A DNA stretch of 64,000 nt from Echinometra lucunter (GCA_029962745.1 CM057157.1:28850732-28914731), one strand, 5' to 3'. Positions 12,601 through 22,132 are shown, numbered from the stretch's first letter. Numbers and translations are program-made. Notes: generated from the letters alone by a model not told the origin.

Positions 12601-14473
12601 AGCCATAATGTATTAACCCATTCGTGACAGAGGCCCACATTTTGTGGTTTGGCCTAATATCTTTTGATGCAAAGCCCTAAAAATCATACCAAATACATGA
12701 GCAGAAAGAGCAAAAAATTCTACATGAACTGTGCCCATCTTGGTTGCGTTAATATTCGTTGTTTGATGCTGAAAATTTTTTAAAGGAAAATTAGCATTAA
12801 AATCCTTAAATTGGCAATGTGATAGAAGGTTTAAAATCACCATTTTCCCCTGCAAATTGGCAACTTTTTTACTTTTCATCATAATTTCTGTCAATTTATA
12901 TTCATTTCAGATACATGACGTTTTATAAGAAAAATGTAGCAATAAAATAAGAATGTTGGTGTTGCCAATTTGAAGAATAAAAGCTGATCAAATTAGGCTT
13001 TAAATAATTCCTGTCACGAACATGGAGAAAGCTTAATATTGAGAAATAATCTCATTATACCAACTGTCTAATTATCTTATAAAAAGAAATGGATAAAACT
13101 TCTGTGGCTCCTTCCCCATTTTAGTTTTTTGTAATTTTTTTCAGCATTTCTGTGTTGCCCATATCTTTTTCTTCAATTATTTTGAAAATTTATTCACTTA
13201 AGAAAATAAAACAGGGCTACACTTTGGCAGATGTATTTTCTCGTAGAAGAGAATTCCTTTTTGAAATTCTAACTTTTCACTCCCGATACCTTGAAGCATT
13301 CCATAAATGACCCTTTTTTTGACTCGTGTCACTAAATGTACTAGTATGTTATCTTTTAAAAATCAGTGGCTTTGTTTCTAGCAAATAATTCCACATCACT
13401 ATGAGTGGCACAAAGTGTACTCACATCACAAATAAACTAATTGGTTTTTGTGTGCTGTGCCTTTTTTGTATTAACAGTCGGGAGTGTTTGCCAGACGGTG
13501 AAGAAAAACAGGTGGAACTTGTGAATGTCAAGAAGGGGACGGTGGTATTAAATCCTCTAAGCAACCCACCACGACTACCACCACTATCTAGCCCGGAACA
13601 AGATGGCCCACCATCAAAGCCACCTATCCAAAACACAGACCTAGGCTTAACACCTGGTAAAAGCACAAAACATTTCTATGTTTTTCTGACGTCAAGTACA
13701 TGTAGGTCTGGGGAGCGTTTCATGAAATGTCTTGTCAGTGATTTTTACTAACAAATTTGCTTTCAGCCAATCAGATGCAAAGATTTCTGTAGTTCTTAAC
13801 AGTTGTCAGAAAAAATCACAAGATACTTCATGAAATGCTCCCCTGGTTTATTAATCTTTTTCTTACCTACATTGTCTTTTAATTTCATTGTTAATATTGC
13901 ATTTGAGTGTTTTCTTTCTGTTACAATACTTTTATTAATTCATAGCTTGATGTTGTGTTTTTGTTATTGTTGTATTTAGTACATGTGTAGCTAGTTCTTG
14001 CACACAGTTCAATGTTAATTCTTTTTATTTCCAATGTCAGTTAACTTAGTATATTTGTCTCTAACAGTTTCCTATTAAATCACATCATTTTTTACTAATG
14101 CTCTTAATTATTACTGTGATCAGAGATGAATTTCAGTATATTGGAGATCAGATTAAAATATTAGGTTTCTGATTTAATATTGCCAGATGTGTGTGTTCTA
14201 GATCCCATTCCTTAAGTATTTTACCACATAGTTTATTACTTATTTCTCTTTCACTTTTTATCTTCCTGTGTTTCCTTTCCACTCCTTCCCACCCACCCAT
14301 TCATCACAGTGGAAGGGCCCAAGGAGGAGGAGGCAGGGGCATCGCCCTCGCAGACTACAGAGGGCAGACCGGACAGCGCTACATCCAAGAAAAAAAAGAG
14401 GAGAGCGAGCAGATCGAACAAGGTTAGCCCTACCCCTACCCCTGAACCAAAACAGCAAGCAGGAACAGAATGA
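3590..14473 (+). CDS. Partial gene for a single-pass membrane protein (four 3' exons; 5' part outside the window)
   Basis: Joined exons 3590-3640, 9069-9204, 13478-13656 and 14310-14473 give one continuous frame of about 176 residues ending in TGA. The order is a short Thr/Ser/Pro stalk, one hydrophobic helix of about 22 residues (beginning GLIVGCTCGAII and ending IIWWFW), a KKG stop-transfer boundary, then a cytoplasmic tail of roughly 130 residues. The tail is Pro-rich (NPPRLPPL, PPSKPP), then has an acidic EEEAG patch, a basic KKKKRR cluster, and ends QQAGTE. A phase-1 exon feeding a stalk and then a TM exon is typical of immunoglobulin-superfamily or other adhesion-receptor genes, so a cell-surface receptor is likely (inference). 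I do not recognise the family. The ectodomain exons are not in the window, and the stalk exon is the least certain. Confidence 0.6.
3641..4208. other. Intron or intergenic, no feature recognised
   Basis: Unique-looking non-coding sequence. It contains a local repeat of CGGTATAGCTATACCG type (about 4105-4145) but no exon or element that I recognise. Confidence 0.4.
4209..4585. repeat. Dispersed repeat U1 (copy 1)
   Basis: It begins CCCCTAAAGCTCCGCCATTT and ends near GCTGCTTTTCGTCTAGTAAA. A second copy at 9288-9665 is colinear. It is relatively GC-rich with many TGCGCA steps. No clear inverted ends or target duplication were found. Confidence 0.65.
4649..4671. repeat. Poly-C tract
   Basis: About 22 consecutive C, followed by GCAG and a T run. 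Several such homopolymers occur in the window (for example 6720, 12556, 18931). Confidence 0.9.
5437..5704. repeat. Long near-perfect inverted repeat (hairpin)
   Basis: Arms of about 100 bp at 5437-5538 and 5601-5704 are close to identical when one is reverse-complemented; both contain GAACATCCCTTCACTGCTAT and GCGGACAAAATAAACAACC. A spacer of about 60 bp separates them. The close identity means the arms are recent or kept alike by conversion. Confidence 0.85.
6300..6600 (+). repeat. Dispersed repeat R (diverged copy)
   Basis: It shares the blocks GCACATGCAGTGCACACAGA, ATATGGGACTAC and GAAGAGTAATCCTT with copies at 28480-28790 (reverse), 58295-58700 and 59545-60712. It is non-coding; a minus-strand reading frame across it is incidental. 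Confidence 0.55.
6719..6757. repeat. Poly-C followed by poly-A
   Basis: A C run passes directly into an A run of more than 20 bases. Reading frames that seem to encode poly-Phe or Gly here are artefacts of this tract. Confidence 0.9.
6770..8076. other. Intron, no feature recognised
   Basis: AT-rich intronic sequence between candidate stalk and TM exons. No exon-like segment with matching phase or family similarity was found. Confidence 0.4.
8077..8595 (+). mobile_element. TTAA MITE, family T1, diverged and internally duplicated
   Basis: Flanked by TTAA at 8077-8080 and 8592-8595. It is about 110 bp longer than other T1 copies because the segment around CATTGCATTGCCAATT plus TGATGAAACC is present twice (about 8255-8345 and 8425-8515). 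The ends have drifted (CCCATCCCTAATTT on the left). Confidence 0.65.
9069..9204 (+). CDS. Transmembrane exon of the membrane-protein gene
   Basis: 136 nt between TTTTACAG and GTATTT, entered in phase 1 and left in phase 2. It encodes 44 complete codons: a short KTG lead, a helix rich in Ile/Val/Leu with paired Trp at its inner end, then KKG and a charged FRQRDPD segment. The basic residues after the helix place the C-terminal side in the cytoplasm. Confidence 0.8.
9288..9665. repeat. Dispersed repeat U1 (copy 2)
   Basis: Colinear with 4209-4585, starting GGCCCCTAAAGCTCCGCCAT. It lies in the intron after the transmembrane exon. Confidence 0.65.
9680..9995. repeat. Foldback element with a 65-bp internal tandem repeat
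   Basis: CATGATTTGATGGTAATTTG begins at 9791, 9856 and 9921, giving an exact 65-bp period. Each unit is itself palindromic (TTTGATGGTAATTTGACCAA against TTACCATCAAA). The outer ends contain GGTACAT/GTACC inverted pairs. Related sequences are at 19806-20190 and 29537-29668. Confidence 0.75.
10212..10376. mobile_element. Short foldback MITE, GGGCCC/GTTGCATAAAACTTACC family (copy 1)
   Basis: The ends read GGGCTCTGTTGCATAAAACT and, inverted, GGGCCCTGCTGCATAAAACT. The interior pairs ACCATTAATGGTAA blocks around an AATCAGATT core. Related copies are at 11426-11590 and 31432-31591. Confidence 0.8.
10657..11266. mobile_element. TTAA-flanked foldback MITE, family T5
   Basis: 610 bp bounded by TTAA, with inverted ends AGGCCAAGTCCACAGCA. 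The inverted similarity extends well over 150 bp inward; for example ACAGTTCTTGAACAGTCGAT on the left pairs with ATCGACTGTTCAAGAACTGT on the right. Only one copy is in the window. Confidence 0.8.
11426..11590. mobile_element. Short foldback MITE, GTTGCATAAAA family (copy 2)
   Basis: A diverged relative of 10212-10376: GGGTGCTGTTGTGTAAAAA on the left and TTTTATGCAACGGCATCC on the right, with ACCATGGTAGT and GATTGGCTG in the interior. Confidence 0.65.
11591..12612. other. Intron, no gene recognised
   Basis: Non-coding sequence ending in a long poly-C tract at about 12556-12593. No exon with compatible splice sites was recognised. Confidence 0.4.
12613..13036 (-). mobile_element. TTAA MITE, family T1 (copy 3)
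   Basis: It begins TTAACCCATTCGTGACAGA and ends near CCTGTCACGAACATGG. The right terminus has mutated away from the usual GGGTTAA. The 93-codon minus frame inside is part of the repeat; the same frame recurs in the copies at 20403 and 48742. Confidence 0.8.
13478..13656 (+). CDS. Cytoplasmic-tail exon of the membrane-protein gene
   Basis: 179 nt between TATTAACAG and GTAAAAG, entered in phase 2 and left in phase 1. It encodes 59 complete codons with Pro-rich stretches (NPPRLPPLSSPEQ and GPPSKPP) of the kind bound by SH3 or WW domains, and a Glu/Lys/Val-rich start. The frame joins cleanly to both neighbours. Confidence 0.75.
13710..13843. mobile_element. Short foldback MITE, GGGGAGCGTTTCATGAAA family (copy 1)
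   Basis: The ends GGGGAGCGTTTCATGAAATG and CATGAAATGCTCCCC are inverted; the core is TTTCAGCCAATCAGATGCAA. Related elements are at 35118-35256 and 50713-50858. It lies 54 bp downstream of an exon. Confidence 0.8.
14310..14473 (+). CDS. Terminal coding exon of the membrane-protein gene
   Basis: 164 nt after CATCACAG, entered in phase 1 and ending in TGA at 14471-14473. It encodes 53 codons: an acidic KEEEAG start, a Ser/Thr-rich middle, the basic cluster KKKKRRASRS, then Pro-rich PTPTPEPK and the C-terminus QQAGTE. A GTTAGC donor-like site after the SRSNK codons could splice on to a further exon, which would give a different C-terminus. The GC content is higher than that of its surroundings, as expected of an exon. 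Confidence 0.7.
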
Positions 14474-14479
14474 CACAAC

Positions 14480-14890
14480 CAGGAGGAGGGGTGAAGTAGC
14501 AAAAGACATATGTGCAAAATGCTATAGGGCTTTCAAGATGTCTACCTATGAGACTGTTAACACTGCTTCTTTGGATGGGACCAGCATCAGCGGTACTTTG
14601 CGGATTCGCAAGCACAAACTCCATTTTCTACACCATTCCAGCTTTTCTTGACCATAGAAAGGGATTAATTCAAAGAGTGTCAGTCTTGAACCAAACCAGA
14701 AAGTAGAGACCAAGTACTTCTGACAGTAGAAAGGGGAGATACATGTAGCAAGAGACATACATGTACATACATGTGCATGTGCTAATGTAGTGTTTTCAAG
14801 ATGTGTACTGGCGAGACTGTTCACACTTGGCTCGTTATAGTGGTTGGTTCGGATCAGTCCAGCATCAGCTGTACTTTTCATAGCAAAGGT
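14480..14890. repeat. Imperfect direct duplication in the presumed 3' UTR
   Basis: The block TAGCAAAAGACATA through TTTCAAGATGTCTACC to CCAGCATCAGCGGTACTTT recurs about 250-270 bp later as TAGCAAGAGACATA, TTTCAAGATGTGTACTGG, CCAGCATCAGCTGTACTTT. It follows the stop codon of the membrane-protein gene. Confidence 0.6.
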
Positions 14891-15349
14891 GAAAGCACAG
14901 AGACTACTGGTATATTTGATTTTTACAGAAAATGAACTTGTGGCTAATTTTGTCACTGTATATTATCAGTGGTTGGTATAATGGACATGTGGCTTCAGTC
15001 GATATTGTTTGTAAAAGCAATTCGTTGAAATGAATGGAGTGGCAGAAGTAGACTTTGTATCAAATGCATGGGCCCAAACTGACCTGACTGGTGACAATAG
15101 TGCCACCATGCTACACATTAGAAATAGAAGTAGATTGAGAGCCATGATCGCCAATCTGTGGAACAGACAAGGCACCAAGAAAGTTGACGACCCCAGTCGT
15201 CAATAGAACATGCCTTCACAGAACTTTGCAACTAGAGGGTACATGAACCTTGGGGGGGGGGGGGGGGCGACTTCACACACCTTGTCCAAAGATGCTATTG
15301 TTCGCCATACATATGCCACTGTACTTCAGAGGAAAATTCAGCAAGCGGT

Positions 15350-16035
15350 ACTCCTTTGAACCCTGTACAACCTCAAATGGTCACTGGAACATCCCTCGAC
15401 AATAGTGACCTATGTCTACCATTACAATAGCATGGTCCTGATCGCGGGAGGTTAACAATCCAAGTTGGTTAATAGAGATGTCATCAGTCATACAGGTTCC
15501 GCTGTATTGTCTTTGAAGCTTTAATAACTTCCAGTGGTCAAGGAAATATCCCTCCTTAGTGGCATAACTGCATCCACCAGGAATTTGTGATCTACCACAT
15601 CCTCTGCTCGTTACATGGGGCAAAGGATTTAGACAGCTTTCTGGATGCGGCCAGCCCTTGTGCATTTCTGCCATTCCATGACAAACGAAAGCAACTCTGA
15701 TTTTCTTTTCAAATTGACTTTTTCATTGATTTTGGATACTTTTTTGTATGCTCTTTACGGTGATGAAGAAATTAAGGTCACATGACCTCCAATTTCTGAA
15801 ATATAGACATATCACATGGAAGCAAATCCATAGATTGCCTCATAAAACACTGACAAATTTTCTTCATATACTAAGAAACTAATTTTACAGAGTTACTTCC
15901 TTTTGCCATTAGACATTGGATTTGCCTTTGTATTACAGAGAAGTACTTCCTGTGAACCCTTAGCATTCTTCAATGGCCAGTGGAGCACCCCTGATTGAAG
16001 TTGACCCATGTCACCCAGGAATGTGCTGTCTACTA
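15350..16035. repeat. Three diverged copies of a short module
   Basis: Related segments start near 15356 (TGAACCCTGTACAACCTCA), 15515 (AAGCTTTAATAACTTCCAG) and 15950 (TGAACCCTTAGCATTCTTC). Each continues into AATGGTCACTGGA-like then CATCCCT-like sequence. On the minus strand they read as related peptides (GYFLDHWKLL, GVLHWPLKNA), so a decayed coding repeat is possible. Not identified. Confidence 0.4.
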
Positions 16036-16112
16036 CTGCATTGTAATCACCATCATTTAAATGAAAATTAGATTTGAGTAGCAAGTCTTCACCTTGTAAA
16101 GATGATCTAAAG

Positions 16113-16372
16113 GCCACTGCGCATTATACGATCTGACTGCGACTCGATTTTGGAAGAAATCCAATTTTGTAATAAATATGAAATCTTTAAAAAGTAAAAT
16201 TATCCTTTTGAGATTCAGAATAATGATAGGAATACTAAAATCAAAATTTTCAAGGCTCGCAGTAGCCTAGAATTTTGATTTTAGCATTCATATGTCTGTT
16301 CAAAACTTTGATCATTAAGACTTTTTATGTTTGAATAAAGTCTGATTGCAGACCGATTGTATAATGTTCGGG
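16113..16372. mobile_element. MITE, second and shorter copy of the 1344-1758 family
   Basis: It shares GATCTGACTGCGACTCGATT at the left and CTGATTGCAGACCGATTGT at the right with the first copy, but lacks part of the interior. Confidence 0.6.
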
Positions 16373-16921
16373 AATTATTTTCCCTACAGAAGATATTAGC
16401 AGCTGCAATTTAGTTGTGCATTATGATCTGATCTTTCTTTTTAGAATTTGATTTCAGGCTCTGCATGATTTTTATCATTTGATCACTTGATTGTGTGTTT
16501 ACTGTTCAGTTACCAGTTACTTAATTTATTGATGTGTATTGAAATTGACATCTGTTGGATGCGAATCGTCACCTTGTAGTAACCACTGGCTATTTTTGTT
16601 TTGTTTCTTGGTTTTAATGTTTTCCGATAATAAATAGTGCCTGGTCTTGCAAGTCCAGGTAGAGATTGATCATCTTTGATATCTTACAAGAAAACTGTAT
16701 GTGTTGAACGATATCAATAAATTTGAATTTTTGTAGGAGAGTGTATATCCATTCTCCCTATCGCAAATATGATATTCAACAGTAGGGTGCGATATTTCCC
16801 ACACACGATGCAGACACGGGCACTTCTGGTTTCCATACAAACATAATGGGTCGAGTCTTTAACAAGTCCCATAAAAATTATGGTTTTTGAGCATAGAAAG
16901 TGCAAGCAACAAATTCTGATG

Positions 16922-17086
16922 CTACAGTGGAAACTTGGTATAAAGAGATCTGATATAACAATATTCCTGATATAACAAGGTAATATTTTGGTCCCGGCTC
17001 TTTATATTATGTCTTTTCCCTCTCTCTCTCTTAAAACGCATAGGGACATACAGATGTAATGTGTTATGCGCTATACAAAGACTGTA

Positions 17087-17120
<34 letters not shown>

Positions 17121-17219
17121 ATATTCTCTTGTTTTTTAACCCTGATATAATGAGATTCTTTCTATAACAAGGTAGATTTGGTAGTCCCAAGGACCTTGTT
17201 ATACTGAGTTTCCACTTAA
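16922..17219. mobile_element. Inverted-repeat element (TACAGTGGAAACTTGGTATA)
   Basis: The left end CAGTGGAAACTTGGTATAA is matched by TTATACTGAGTTTCCACTT at the right. The interior contains GATATAAC/TATAACAAGG pairs and an (ATT)n run at about 17090-17121 following a GCGCTATACAAAGACTGTAC tail that looks SINE-derived. Confidence 0.65.
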
Positions 17220-17503
17220 CCTGCATACGTGTAGATCTAAGAAAATTATTAGGAGAGTTTATGAAACCTGAACAATATTTTCGTCAAATGAGGGATTTGT
17301 TAACCTAGCTGTACATTTTCTATGGAAGCCAGAAGAAATCTTGTCAAATCGTCGGTACTGGATTTGTATCTGCGCATGTGCTGACCTGTGCGGTATGCAG
17401 GAAATGTCGCCCTCTACTGTTGATTCTTGTATTTGCGATATGGAGAATTAAAGAGACATGACAGCTACTTGGAAAAGGTTTCCAATTTATCCTGTGGAAA
17501 TTG

Positions 17504-17797
17504 TCATGCACAGAGTTTAGTTGTTATTAAAGACTGTAAATATTGGAATGCTATTTTAGATTTTGTCAGAAGTTCTCTCCAGTATTCTTTTTTAGTTGAA
17601 TGTGCTACTTTCTTGAGATTTTGACAGATATCTTGCCAAGTACTCAGATTTTTTTTTTCCGCCCATTGTCTCTGAAAGACACCTTGAAATTTACCTTGAG
17701 GTACTTGATATTTATGATTTTTTCTTGGTAAATTGCAACTCATTTGTGATAAATTTGATGATGATTTTAGCAAATAAAGCTGTAAATCTTGTATCAT
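17504..17797 (-). other. Unassigned 97-codon open frame
   Basis: An open frame in AT-rich DNA with ordinary-looking protein composition (Lys, Leu, Ser, Gln; WQDICQNLKKVAH). No family is recognised, and there are no convincing flanking exons or promoter. It may be chance or a transposon remnant. Confidence 0.15.
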
Positions 17798-18299
17798 ATT
17801 TGATGTTGGTTATTTAGAAAGTATTGGAATTTATATTAATCAGGATATATTTCCAGCAGTGTTTTAAACTACATGTATATGCCTGAAACTGAAAGATTGC
17901 TTTAAAGACCTGCCAGTAAATTAAAATGTACATACTGTATATGTAGATTTAATCACTTTGATTTTTCTTTAAAGCAGACATATTCTGATTTTTTTTTTGT
18001 TTTTTTGTTTTTTGTTTTTATAACATATATTACATTACACGTACATGTAACTGTAAATAATAAAACAACATATTGTAAATTTACTGGTTGGATTATAAGA
18101 ACGAGATTGATGATGGTTTTCCATGATGGAAAGTGGTGCCAGTTAGCAGTATTCATTTGAATTTATCGATCTTTTTTAAAAACAGAATTATAAATACTGA
18201 CCAATGTGTAAAGAAGAAAGTTTGTTTACGTAGCATAGCAAAATGGAGTGTGCGAAAAGACACGTTCATAATGCAAACAGTAAAGACAGCATGCATTTT

Positions 18300-18493
18300 C
18301 ATACCTGCCAACCATGACAGCCAAGAAATAGGATCAAATTATTAAGAAATTTTCAAAAATAGGAACATTCCTAAAATTTCCTGCTCAATACTACAGACAA
18401 ATTTGTACAGAAATAGGAACACCTGGGTTAAAATGGCAATTTTCTTTTCCCCAAAATAGGGATATTCCTATTTAATAGGAGTTGGCAGGTATG
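18300..18493. mobile_element. MITE with ends CATACCTGCCAAC (copy 1)
   Basis: 194 bp with perfect inverted ends CATACCTGCCAAC/GTTGGCAGGTATG. A copy in the opposite orientation lies at 22133-22328. The interior shares TAGGAACATTCCTA and GGTTAAAATGGCAATTTTC. Confidence 0.8.
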
Positions 18494-18620
18494 CATCTTG
18501 CATTCTGGAACGTCTTTTTGCATCACTCTGTTTCGCTAGCAAATTCTATTAAAAACCGTCCTCTATCAAAATTCCTAAATGTGGTTGACTTCTCTATGTG
18601 TCTTGTACAGTGTATTTTTT

Positions 18621-18850
18621 TCCCATGAAAATTAAAGGATTGTGGGTAGATCATAGAAATTCTTGTAATGAAATGTTGAAATGCATTGCCTTGATCCAAT
18701 CTTAACTTTGGGCATTGGAACTACATCATAGCATTTTATTTTCCCTTGAAAAGAAAAGAATTTTGGGTGGATAGATATTCTTGTATTGAAATATAAAAGT
18801 GCATTGCCTTGATCCAATATTTACTTTGGGCATTGGAACTATATCGTAGA
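18621..18850. repeat. Tandem duplication, unit about 115 bp
   Basis: TGCATTGCCTTGATCCAAT and ACTTTGGGCATTGGAACTA each occur twice, about 115 bp apart, with moderate divergence between the units. Confidence 0.75.
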
Positions 18851-18904
18851 ATTTGAGAGAAAGTGATTTAAAGGTCATTCTGAATTGTTAATCATGCAGT
18901 TGGT

Positions 18905-18930
18905 AGGTTACATGTACAGGGGTGGCACGC

Positions 18931-18967
<37 letters not shown>

Positions 18968-19195
18968 CGGCAACCGCCCCCCTATGACTTTTCAAATGAT
19001 CAAAAAAGGAAAAAAAAGGAGAAAAAGAAGAAAAAGAGGAGGAAGAAGAAAGAAGAGAATGGGGAAAGAAAGGGCTGTATCATGCAACTATAAAATACCC
19101 CCATTTTCTCATTTTCAAAATGTAAAATATGGGTCATCTTGCCCCCCCCCCCCATCAAAATACCCTGGCGCTGCCCCTGTACTTGTATGTAGCAC
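18905..19195. mobile_element. Repeat with long poly-G core and inverted ends
   Basis: The ends GTACAGGGGTGGCAC and GGCGCTGCCCCTGTAC are imperfect inverted repeats. Inside are a G run of more than 30 bases (18931-18967), a purine-rich AAAAAGGAGAAAAAGAAG stretch, and a C run. Confidence 0.5.
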
Positions 19196-19505
19196 TGGAC
19201 TAGCACAATGCAAACTGATTTTGAAAACTTGTTGAAAGTCTTATTCCCCGAGAGTTTATGAAGCTTAACAGCTATTTTTCATACAAGGGACCACCTCATT
19301 AAAGTAGTTGATTTCTAGCTTGATTCAGAGTATTCTGCTCCTATTTCTGTGCTATTACATGTCGTCATCAATATTGATCTATCAGTTTGATAACAGGTTC
19401 GGTGACCTACTCAGATTCTATGACAAAAGTCTTTCCAGGTACTACGCTCTTGAGTCATCTGTTTCAGCTGTTCATTGCTGCTACTCCATATTCTACTGTT
19501 GATTA

Positions 19506-19600
19506 ATAATAATAATAATAATAATAATACATAGGATTTCTATAGCGTCTTTTCCATTTTGATTAAATGCTCAAGGCGCTTTAAAAAATAAAAAAAGTAC
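19506..19600. repeat. (AAT)n and SINE-like fragment
   Basis: An (AAT)n run is followed by GATTTCTATAGCGTCTTTTCC and ATGCTCAAGGCGCTTTA. The latter motif recurs near 33150, as expected of a degraded SINE family. Confidence 0.45.
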
Positions 19601-19805
19601 AGATAAACAAAGAATGTCTAACGACATTACAACACAGAAAAGAAAAAGAAAATGTCTGTCTTCAAACCTAGTACCTGCTAGTGTGATTATACAAATGTGA
19701 TTTAAGGTTGCCCTTGAAGGAAGTTGAAGAGTTATCTAGGAAACCTTTACAAGGTCTTCCCTTCGCCTTCTTTCCACGCAGATGCCCTTTCATAACTCTA
19801 CCCTG

Positions 19806-20190
19806 CAGAAAAAGTACCATGGGTACCATGGTACTACCATCAAAACCATAAAAGTACCGTGTGAGTACCATCAAATTGCCATGATTTGATGGTAATTTTG
19901 TCAAATTACCATCATGATGCCTATGGTACTTTTCGTACAAGGGGATGACCTTCTGTAACTCTGACCATCAAGCCATCATCATGCCGCATTATGTCTCGGA
20001 GCCATGGGTACCATGGTACTTTTGACAAAATTACCATTAATTACCATTAACCCCATAAAAGTACCGTGTGAGTACCATCAAATTGCCATGATTTGATGGT
20101 AATTTTGTCAAATTACCATGATGTCTGTGGTACTTTCTGTACAAGGGGATGACCTTCCGTAACTCTGACCATCAAGCCACCATCATGCTG
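19806..20190. repeat. Tandemly duplicated foldback (GTACCATGGTAC family)
   Basis: Two units, about 19806-19984 and 20002-20190. Each has GTACCATGGTACT, AAAAGTACCGTGTGAGTACC, the palindrome CAAATTGCCATGATTTGATG, and then a shared unique tail GGGGATGACCTTCYGTAACT. Because the flank is duplicated too, this is a segmental duplication and not two separate insertions. Confidence 0.75.
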
Positions 20191-20214
20191 GCCTAGCCAT
20201 TTCTTCTACGCGCG

Positions 20215-20970
20215 CATCCTTCCTACATTATACATCATCGTTGTTTTTACGAATTGACGAATCCTTGCACATGTACAGATATTCGCATTGGAGAAAATAT
20301 TTTTACGAACCGTCGAATTGTGTTTGAATGGATAGTGCTTCCTTATTTTGTATCAATTACATGGTAATACACCATTTTAAAATCAAAGCCCTAAGCTTTC
20401 TTTTAACCCATTCGTGACAGAGGGTCCACATTTTGTGGTTTGGACTAATAACTTTTGTTGCAGAGCCCCAAATATCATACCAAATACATGAGCAAAAAGA
20501 GCAAAAAATTCTACACTTACTGTGCCCATTTTCATTGCATCAATATTTGTTGTTTGATGCTGAAATTTTTTAAAAGGAAAATAAGCATTAAAATCCTTAA
20601 ATTGGCAATGCGATGAAAATGTTAAAATTACTGTTTTTCCCTGCAAATTGGCAACTTTATGACTTCTCAACATACATTCTGTCAATATTTATTTCAGATA
20701 CATGTTTTATAAGAAAAATGTAGCAATAAAAGAAAAATGTTGGTGTTGCCAATTTGAAGAATAAAAGCTGATCAAATTAGGCTTTAAATAATTCCTGTCA
20801 CGAATGGGTTAACGTATATATCAATACATGAAGTTAAACCAAGAAAGCAAATTCTGTTATTTTAGAACACTGAAATCTATAATTGCGTTTTCTTCCAATT
20901 CACATTTCTGCGCAAGCGTAAGAATTCACCGGTTCGTAAAAACGGCGATATGCAGTCTGGAACATTCACT
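20215..20970. mobile_element. Element E, interrupted by a T1 MITE
   Basis: The outer halves (20215-20402 and 20813-20970) match the uninterrupted paralogue at about 45990-46247. They share GTAATACACCATTTTAAAAT, TAAGCTTTCTTTTAA on the left and TATATATCAATACATGAA on the right. The ends carry inverted GTTTTTACGAATTGACGAAT-type sequence. Confidence 0.7.
20403..20812 (-). mobile_element. TTAA MITE, family T1 (copy 4), complete
   Basis: 410 bp including both TTAA copies, with intact inverted ends CCCATTCGTGACAG. It is inserted in element E; the paralogous empty site at about 46112 shows a single TTAA, so this copy documents the target-site duplication directly. Confidence 0.9.
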
Positions 20971-21208
20971 GTCAGTTTGTTTGTTTGTATTCCGTAAATT
21001 ACCAGAAATGAAGATGGCCTTTGAGTGAAATGAGAATTGCCATTACTGTACAAAAAATCTGAAATCTGTATAAATGAGAAACAATCGTGTAGACTTGGGT
21101 ATAGTGAAATGTTAATGTGTGCACCCTATGGATACCTTTACTCAGACACATGCCTCTCCATAACAGAAATTTTTTAGTAACTGCTGCCTCAAAAAGATGG
21201 GAGATAAT

Positions 21209-21544
21209 CCCCGGGGGGATATGTCTCATTGAGACCTGTACATCATCCGCGTAAATCACTTTCTGAAAAGTACCCTAAACGGGGATTAAAGTAGGACGGA
21301 AATAATGTATTACATCTCCGATTTTTAGACCCTTAACGGGGATTTTATGCAAGGATTGCATAATTATTTCCTATTTATGTAACATTTTCCCGGATTTTGC
21401 TGATTTTGATACCCTTTTTTCGGTTTTACCTTTTTTTGATATCCTAAATGGGATCCCCGCCCGTTGCTGAAAAATGACCCTTTTTTCTACGTTTTTGTTT
21501 ACGCGGATGATGTACAGGCCTCAATGAGACATATCCCCCCGGGG
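21209..21544. mobile_element. Foldback element with CCCCGGGGGGATATGTCTCA ends
   Basis: Arms of about 46 bp (21209-21255 and 21498-21544) are nearly perfect inverted copies and include TGTACATCATCCGCGTAAA. The interior is AT-rich with T runs. Confidence 0.8.
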
Positions 21545-21681
21545 AGATAATCTACGTGTGTATTGCAAAATATTGTGTGTCACTGTAGCCTATGGGATTA
21601 GCTGATTTAATTTGTCATAGCTGTCAGCATTTACAATGTTCCTTACATAAATGAGGGAAAGCAATGTGATATTGTTTTGTT

Positions 21682-21682
21682 C

Positions 21683-21728
<46 letters not shown>
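21682..21728. repeat. (GT)n microsatellite
   Basis: Over 20 consecutive GT units with a few interruptions at the edges. Confidence 0.9.
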
Positions 21729-21731
<3 letters not shown>

Positions 21732-22132
21732 TATCAGTAATCAAACATCTACAAAAAATTAGACGAGAATTTGAAATCTGCATTCAGTAATCATATGTAG
21801 AATTCACTTCTTTTACTGATGATAAATAAACATTCATTTTAATAGGGTAGCATTTTGACAGCTGACTTTTGGCAAGGTTGAACACCAAACTAAACAGACG
21901 AGTTAGCCTCCTTTGTTTTAACTTTTCATGTTTTTCTCTCGGAATCAGGCTGTATAATTCAACATTTTTTTTTTATTGCTCATGTCAAAGCATGGTTTAT
22001 TTTTCATAAAACAATATCCAATTTTCCTTTGAATGCTACCATATATTATTTTGCCCACAGGAATCTGGCTGTCTAATTCATCAATTGGTAACTTCTTGTT
22101 TGTCAAAATTAATATTGTGATCACCTGTACAT

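Noticed and set aside
12613..12894. 93-codon frame repeated with about the same sequence at 3248, 20383 and 48742
   Set aside because: It is the interior of MITE family T1 read in one frame. Conservation comes from the repeat, not from selection on a protein.
14251..14517. Minus-strand frames opposite the terminal exon of the membrane-protein gene
   Set aside because: Shadows of the GC-rich exon on the plus strand; the plus frame has an acceptor and joins in phase with the previous exon.
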